Part shown: positions 57,872 to 64,000 of the stretch, piece after piece
Position numbering within the stretch: the first letter of the stretch is position 1
Layout of the letters: the number at the start of each line of letters is the position of its first letter
Assembly: GCA_037349315.1 (NCBI GenBank)
Contig: JBAIAC010000004.1
Coordinates: 37,141,001-37,205,000 of the forward strand
Origin: Chelydra serpentina
Taxonomy: Eukaryota; Chordata; Testudines; Chelydridae
Reading direction: 5' to 3'
Length of the DNA: 64,000 nt
Notes under the pieces: generated by a model
The model's input: the letters and a program-made list of their open reading frames with translations, nothing else
Database searches by the model: none
What the model was told of the DNA's origin: nothing
Translations under genes and position numbers: made by a program

Positions 57872-58460
57872 CTCTTGGGGGAATTCTGCACCAAAAAAAT
57901 TAAAAGTTCTGCGCACAATATTTTAAAATTCTGCATATTTTATTTTCAAAATAATACGATGTAATCACTCCAGTTTCAATTATTTTGGTAATTATTTTTT
58001 CAAAATACTTTAAAACTACAATACAGAAACCTATTTCCTTCACCCCTCAGAAGCAGTGCAAATGCTTGGGGGAGTCAGGGGTAGCCAGGGGTAACGGAGG
58101 AGCAGAGGGAGAGGAAAGGAGCCTGGGAGTGAACATGTTTGGTTGTTGGGTGTGGGTGGGAGAAGTACGGAACAGGTTTTTTTGGGGAGGGGAGGAGGGA
58201 TGGTTAGGGCGTTGGGGAGCCTCCCCCATGCAGACGCTGGCTGACCCTGAGCCTCTCCCACCTGCCTGTGTGTCCTTGCATCCTCCCCATCCCATGTGGC
58301 CCTGGAGCCCCCTCCAATTCAGCACCTGGCTCTATGCTGTCACCCCACCAGCTCCTGAGCCCAGAGCCCAGTCTGTACCCCGCCACTAGCCCTTCTGAGC
58401 CCCAGTCTGTGACTCCTTAGCAGCCCTGTGTGCCCCACTCTGCCTCCTAACCTGGCTCCA
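57872..58460 (-). mobile_element. Second copy of the TA-flanked TIR element, truncated
   Basis: Starts CTCTTGGGGGAATTCTGCAC after a TA (57870-57871), then TTAAAAGTTCTGCGCACAAT and AATTCTGCATATTTTATTTT, the reverse of the right end at 46930-47060. A G-rich/C-rich middle (58050-58450) follows. The opposite terminus is not found. Confidence 0.7.
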
Positions 58461-58479
58461 TGGGGAGGCTGCTGTAATG

Positions 58480-58670
58480 AATACTTATCAGAATATCTCA
58501 AAGCACTTTGCAAAGAAGGACAGGTTCATCCTCATTTTACAAATGGGAAAACCAAGGCACAAAGATGAAGTGACTTGCCCAGGGTCACTCAGCACAGCAG
58601 TGACAGAGTTAAGGCTAGAACCCAGGTCTTCTGAGTCTGTCCAGTGTTCTATCCACTAGACTCTGAAGGT
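58480..58670 (+). repeat. MIR-type SINE
   Basis: Contains AAAGCACTTTGCAAAGAAGG, CATCCTCATTTTACAAATGG, GAAGTGACTTGCCCAGGGTC and ACAGAGTTAAGGCTAGAACC then CAGGTCTTCTGAGTC. The classic MIR core and 3' part; better preserved than 34650-34835. Confidence 0.85.
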
Positions 58671-60890
58671 TTGGATAAAATAGATTGGCTATAGTTCAAT
58701 TCCCACGTTACAGGTGGTATTAACTGTCACCATGCAGAGACTAAGGGTTGAACTGGGCTATAGAGAGCTAGCTACCCTCTACCCCTGAAATGGTCTGTCT
58801 GCCTCACACCATAATAATGAGCACGGTATAAGAATAAAAGTAGTGTGGGGAAGCTCATGCTTATCTGTTTTGTGGATAGGATGTCAGTCTCTAGGGTTTG
58901 TTAATCTGGCATCTTTCACTAGCACTGCACTTACCACAATAAAGTTACAAGAGTCACTTATTGAAACTATGCCAAATTTTCTAACTCTGCACGGTACAGT
59001 ATAAGAAATGTAGCCTTCCATTTTTTTTCTTGGCATACCTTTGTAGGACTCTCAATACTGCATACCATATAAATGTACCTTCACTTCTTAGAGTCTGGTG
59101 GGCAAATGAAAAAAGAATTGTACCACGTGCATGCTGAAAAGACCCATTGGAAGCTATGTTCTAGCAGTGAAGCTTGTGCTCGTGGGCTAGAGAGAACATT
59201 TCCCCCCCCTGATCTAAGCAATCAGGCAGATAAAACACACTTCACAGATTCAAAAAATTTATTTTACAAAATCAAATAACTGATGATACATTCTGAAAAG
59301 AGTTCAGTCACATAGCAAAATGAGTGTAAAAATAATTAGCAAATAAAAGTAATAGTTAATATGGAAAGCAGAAAAATAGTAAAATTACTATATAGAATGT
59401 TATAGTAAAAATAGTGTTTTAGAGAAATGTGTGTCTTAGCAGCGTGAAGTGGATACATCGAAGTAGCTCATCCAAAGAATTCCTATTGTTGTATTGCTTA
59501 TGTGGTTTTCTTTGCTGCATCAAGAAAAGCTGGATAAAGTAGGAAATCTTCTGCAGCAAACTAACTCTTTAATGCTTTTCAGGTTAGTTTAACAAAAATA
59601 CAGTGGCTCACTGTGTGGCTTTGATTTGTTAGTGTGAATTACAAATTCAAAAGTGCTTTCATGTTTGCTTATAAGTGTCACAAACCAGAAGAGAAGAAGA
59701 TGGCAATTTCTGCCCACTGACAGAATACAGAACAGCAAAGAACCCCTGAGGGATAACTAAGAGGGAGCCCAGAAACGTCCTATGTAGCAGGCACATTTGA
59801 CAATCTGTGAGGACAAATCCTCTTGCTTCTCCAAATAGTCTTGTGGTGGAATGTAAATAGGCTGATACTTGAGTTCCAGCCTATGGCTTCCCCTTTAAGA
59901 TAAAGATAAATAGAATTACAGGGGTGCTAGAACAGTTTGTATAGTGAGGGTGCTGGGAGCCATTGAACCAAACTGTAAACCCTGTATATGATGGAAACCA
60001 CTTCAATCCAGGGGGTGCGAGAGCACCCCCAGCATCCCTAGTTCCAGCACCTATGTAGAATTATGCTTGTGCGGAGCCTCAAAAACAGTGTGTTTGCAGG
60101 GAAAGTGATGAGACTGAGGGAAGGACACACCTTACTAAGCTGTTAGGGAAAGGAGTATAAGGCTGGTAAGTAATCGCTACATAACACAAGACAAGTAGGT
60201 GACAGCACAGCTTTTCAATACTTCTCTCATTAGAGAAGTGCTGCTGCAGTTACTAGTTGTCATAATAGATGTGGTTGCCATCTGATAATACACTACATTA
60301 GCCTGTCATAAACCATTTTCCCTCCACTTTTGCTAAGGTTGTCATTTTTTATTTTGTGGTGCATTATTTTCAGTGCATTAGTGTACTGATCAGGAGGAAG
60401 ATTTACTTTCTCCAGTGAATTTTTGCATTTCCCTTTATATTTAATGTAGTACATTAAGTGAAGTGTATTGCATAACTAAAAATTTCAGGTTCTCCTAATC
60501 ATAGTTTCCTTGAGATTTGTGCGACTCCTTTTCTCATTCTTGTCAAGTATTGATACCAGTTTGCAGACAATCCCTGTTGGGGTGAATAGTGGTGTCTTTC
60601 AGGATACTGTTTTTTCAGGGATGATGAATGATATGTCTGTATACTTCCTAGTGAATCTTTGTGATTCATTTTGCCATAAGATGCCTGCTCTGCTCGCAGT
60701 TGTAGTTGACAAGTATTCCTTGTCACTTGGTACCTGAATAATACATATTTTGTATTTTAAAACCCTTAAATTACTGAGGTCTGGACCTCACATCTTATGT
60801 GATTCTATGGCTACCATTATGTAATCCTTGCCACTGGATGAGAGCAGATTACCTGTGAAATCGAAACAACAGTCTTAATAGTCAACATTA
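58671..60890. other. Stretch without recognised gene
   Basis: AT-rich. No exon, transposon end or RNA gene supported. Confidence 0.5.
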
Positions 60891-60894
60891 ACTA

Positions 60895-61030
60895 TCAGAG
60901 GGGTAGCCATGTTAGTCTGGATCTGTAGACGTGACAAAGAGTCCTGTGGCACCTTATAGACTAACAGACGTATTGGAGCATAAGCTTTCGTGGGTGAATA
61001 CCCACTTCTTCAGATGCATGCAGTGGAAAA
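60895..61030 (+). repeat. Interspersed repeat related to 35972-36836
   Basis: Contains AGGGGTAGCCATGTTAGTCT, GGATCTGTAG, TGTGGCACCTTATAGACTAA, CATAAGCTTTCGTGGGTGAA and CACTTCTTCAGATGCATG. The order matches the left part of the palindromic element (GTAGCCGTGTTAGTC, GCACCTTAGAGACTAAC, CATAAGCTTTCATGGG, TCGGATGCATG). Confidence 0.8.
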
Positions 61031-61489
61031 CATTAACTATTTCACTGTTGATCATTTTAGCAGAAACATAGGATAATGTGCTTATTTCACGGGCCCAAAC
61101 TACTCCAGATTCTGAAAGCCCCAGCTATTCCCTACCTGTTGGTCAAAACCTATGGCTTCCCTTTCTTCCAACAACTTCTGCAATGTAGTAGTTTTATCAG
61201 TTCACAAATCTCAAGCACAACAAACAGAAAACATGGGTATAGCATAAAATGAATGGTCAAGGTTTGTGCTGACAGTATTGTTACTTTTTCTAGATAGCTC
61301 TGCTCATTCCATGGTAGTCATGGGAGAACACATAGGGATGTGTGGATGGATTTTACTGTTTCTAATGTCCTAGTTATCATTTCACCGGTTCCTTGGAATT
61401 TTCTGTTGCACTCGGAAAGCTCTCTGTTAAATGGGGTGAATCTAACATGGAAGCTAGATGCTGCAGGGGTTGGAACTGCAAACATCAGT

Positions 61490-62060
61490 GCTGTTTAACA
61501 CCAAATCTCCATGCTCTTTCTCTCATCTGAACACTCCAATGCATATGTTCATCCACTTCTTAAATACTGTGGTTGGAGTGCAGGAGGGAAGGGTTGTGGA
61601 GCTGGAGAGTTCCTCGATAGCCACTTGTCACACATAATTGGGGGGGGGAGCAGCACCATGGGTGGCATCCAGCATCATCAGGTCTACTCATCCCTTCAGG
61701 TACCTGAACTCCTGCAAAGTGGGCACAAGCAGACCCGTGGAGAATGCTGCAGAAGTAGGTGGAGTTGAGTGTAACACCAAGGTCATGGTACCAGTCCATG
61801 TAAGCTGGTAGCTGTAGAAGCAGCAGTTGTTGTTTGCTGCTTTCCTGTCATGAGAGAGAGGAAGAAGTTGCTCAGGCCCTCCATGTCAGCCCAACTATTG
61901 TCTGGCTAGTCATGCTGAGGAGGGAAGCTACTGGCTTTAGCCAATAATATCTGTCTGTATCTAGAGTGTGCATTGGGTGTTGCCATATATGGGCAGTGAG
62001 ATGAGAATCTATCTCACAGCACCAACAAGCAAGTGTGACTTGGAGGGTCCAGGTTGTCTG
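61490..62060. other. Unassigned segment with short frames on both strands
   Basis: Open frames + 61511-61768 and - 61560-61799 overlap around a G run (61640-61648). The - frame contains YHDLGVTLNSTYFCSILHGS. No motif recognised. The composition is richer than the surroundings and might derive from a retrocopy, but I have no match. Confidence 0.2.
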
Positions 62061-62325
62061 GTGCCAATAGGCTGTAAGTTATTTAGAACAGTCTAAAGAT
62101 ATTTGTTTTTATTATATGACCTGATTCAAGCAGTTGCATCTATGTAAAAGTACCTTAGCCTTGTTTATATTAGGCATCCTCTTCTAAAACTCACCTATAG
62201 GGTGTATGTTTTGGCAAATAGCTTTTTACTTAATACCATAAACAGAAGTTAAAGTTTAAATCCTAGAGTATTTTTTTCTGACAAAAAGTAACCATGTTCT
62301 CTCCCATCTGCTTTTTAAAATACAG

Positions 62326-62439
62326 AATACCTTGAATTCAAAACTGAAGAAGAAAGCTACTAAAACCAAAGAAGCCAAAAAAATATTGAAGAGGAAATTT
62401 AAAGTCAACACAAAAATTGTCTTTACTGAAGATGGGGAG
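62326..62439 (+). CDS. DDX10: DDX10 internal exon (C-terminal basic region)
   Basis: DDX10 is a DEAD-box RNA helicase of the nucleolus involved in ribosome assembly. This 114-nt exon has an acceptor (AAAATACAG) at 62325 and a donor (GTAAGA) at 62440, and is phase 0 on both sides. It encodes 38 residues: NTLNSKLKKKATKTKEAKKI, then LKRKFKVNTKIVFTEDGE. The pattern K-K-K-x-T-K…E-A-K-K…K-R-x-F-K-V-N-x-K-I-x-F-T-x-x-G-E agrees with my recollection of vertebrate DDX10 after the helicase core, where the next residues (LVQQWPQ) would be on the following exon outside the window. The helicase motifs lie on exons upstream of the window. The + orientation sets the direction of the host gene. Confidence rests on memory of the protein, without an alignment. 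Confidence 0.82.
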
Positions 62440-63660
62440 GTAAGATCAGTTCAAAATACACTGCAGACACTGGTGGTAGCTGAATTTGTATTTTCTGTGA
62501 AAACAAAGGTACTTTAAACTGAGTCATACACAGGGCTTCTGATTTTAGTTTTAACTGGGAAACACTAATAAAACACCCTCAATTTTTAAAAAATTGTGTT
62601 TATCCAATAAACCATTGGAAAAAACATTGGAAATGGTTACTTGTTTCTGAGGACTTGTCTAGATGGAGCAGTAATGCTCACAACAGGGGTGTGAATTCTG
62701 AAGTACACTAACATGTTGTACATTAATTGGTCCATGGAGACCCTGCTGGTGTGGACTAAAGGTTCCCTAGTGTGTTTTAACATAGCGCTGTTTGAAACAG
62801 TACTACGTTAAAGCACACCAGGGTACATTACAAAGAGATTACTCCTTTTACAGTATATGCTACTGTTGTGAGTAATGTGTATAATATAATACAAAGAGAG
62901 CCCCCCAAAACCCATATTTTTGGACATCCGCATAAAATTCAAATTGCTTTTAAAAAAAGAACCCCTGAAAATGAAATTAATAAACCTCAAAAAAACAAAA
63001 ATCCCTAGTTATTCAGTTTGGCCCAGATTTTCAAAAATACTTTCTGCTCATAATTGGAGCTATATTTGCAAAACAGCTCAGCTCCCATTTAAATCCAATT
63101 ATACTGAGAACAATAGGAGCAGATGTATACCGAACACTTTTCATATATTCCGATGTTTAAATGCGGGCTCTTGGGCTCTTTTGGAAATCTGGCCCTCCCA
63201 ACGGCAAAAGGGAAAGTCTCTGGTGTTTTTTAAGGAAGATCTGTCAAATCCCAGTGCTATCACTTGAAAAAGTTCTACCAATCCCTTGTATGGCAGTGGA
63301 ATGAAAAGACATGTCCCTATTTTTCTCTCAGATGTCCAGTATTTGTAGCTTTCATATGTCATCTGAGTAAAGAAGGTGCCAAGCTTATATACCAAATGGG
63401 GGGAGATAGCTGTGCATTGAACTCTAGTAATTTAATTGAATAGCCTAACACCATTTGGAAAAATGTATTGATTTTTATATAGATGTGAACTACTTTATAT
63501 TGCTAGTCACTCCAGTATTGTTTGGTTGTAACCCCAACGAGCAAACCTCAGTGCTGCTTAAATATTAAATCTCTCTAACATGATTTCACAAACATCAGAA
63601 GTTTGCCTTGTTTTTCTGTTTTCTGTGTTGAGATAAAAGGTAGCTTTTGCATTAGAGCAA
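62440..63660. other. DDX10 intron, no other feature recognised
   Basis: Around 63015-63210 words such as GGCCCAGATTTTCAAAAATA and AGCTCAGCTCCCATTTAAA resemble an old amniote repeat. The short ORFs on both strands are not supported by splice sites. Confidence 0.45.
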
Positions 63661-63663
63661 TTT

Positions 63664-63846
63664 CATAGAATCATAGAATATCAGGGTTGGAAGGGACCTT
63701 AGGAGGTCATCTAGTTCAACCCCCTGCTCAAAGCAGGACCAATCCCCAATTTTTGCCCCAGATCCCTAAATGGCCCCCTCAAGGATTGAACTCACAACCC
63801 TGGGTTTAGCAGGCCAATGCTCAAACCACTGAGCTATTCCCCCACC
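63664..63846 (-). repeat. tRNA-derived SINE with CR1-like tail, inverted copy
   Basis: Reverse complement of the 291-482 element. Read on + it starts with the tail (CATAGAATCATAGAATATCA, GGGTTGGAAGGGACCTTAGG) and ends with the tRNA-like head (GGATTGAACTCACAACCC, the B box, then CTGAGCTATTCCCCC, the A box side). Confidence 0.88.
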
Positions 63847-64000
63847 CCCTTAATTTCATCAGTTAATGGGATGTAAACTAAATATAGTGATCACTTTTAA
63901 AATTTCTCAGTTGTCTTTGTAACTAAATAACATTCCCAAGGTATACTGAACACTGGGAATACTGTGGTAATGTTACTTAGTTATCAAAAGCTTCAAAAGC

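Overview
The window looks like intronic DNA from a reptile, most likely a turtle. The evidence is tRNA-derived SINEs with a CR1-type tail at both ends, a CR1 LINE fragment, MIR copies, several families of TIR-bearing miniature DNA transposons, and a long, partly decayed DIRS-type tyrosine-recombinase retrotransposon. There are no operons, rRNA or tRNA genes, and no CRISPR. The turtle assignment comes from recognising repeat families, not from a database search.

Only one coding exon is convincing: 62326-62439 on the + strand, a 114-nt phase-0 exon whose 38 residues match the lysine-rich C-terminal part of the RNA helicase DDX10. The preceding 62 kb has no other exon I can assign to DDX10, so most of the window is probably a very large DDX10 intron. 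Two further exon-like segments (1621-1693 and 50590-50686, + strand) have good splice sites, open frames and mutually compatible phases, and the second is also phase-compatible with the DDX10 exon. I cannot name the protein they would encode.

Layout: 1-5 kb holds a SINE, a MITE, an L2-like tail and a palindromic hAT element with a transposase remnant and 8-bp target duplications. 7-16 kb holds GC-rich repeats, several MITEs and a DIRS fragment. 16-23 kb is mostly unique AT-rich sequence. 23-30 kb holds a TIR-type repeat, a DIRS deletion derivative, a Harbinger-type MITE and a CR1 LINE on the - strand. 34-37 kb holds MIR and a ~0.8 kb palindromic insertion with a 15-bp target duplication. 37-47 kb is the transposon hot spot: a DIRS gag-side fragment carrying a MITE, then a TA-flanked TIR element (38854-47060) split by a ~6.9 kb DIRS element (about 39134-46040), which is itself split by a ~0.67 kb LTR-like insertion. 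47-62 kb holds further MITEs, a nested MITE pair, a near-perfect hairpin, an old LINE fragment and a second copy of the TA-flanked element. The DDX10 exon and a terminal SINE close the window.

The DIRS element shows the diagnostic architecture: inverted terminal repeats, an internal complementary region matching both outer ends, a gag with a CxxC pair and SR-rich region, an RT with YLDD, RNase H, and an uninterrupted tyrosine recombinase frame. RNase H and gag are broken, so it is not an intact autonomous copy.
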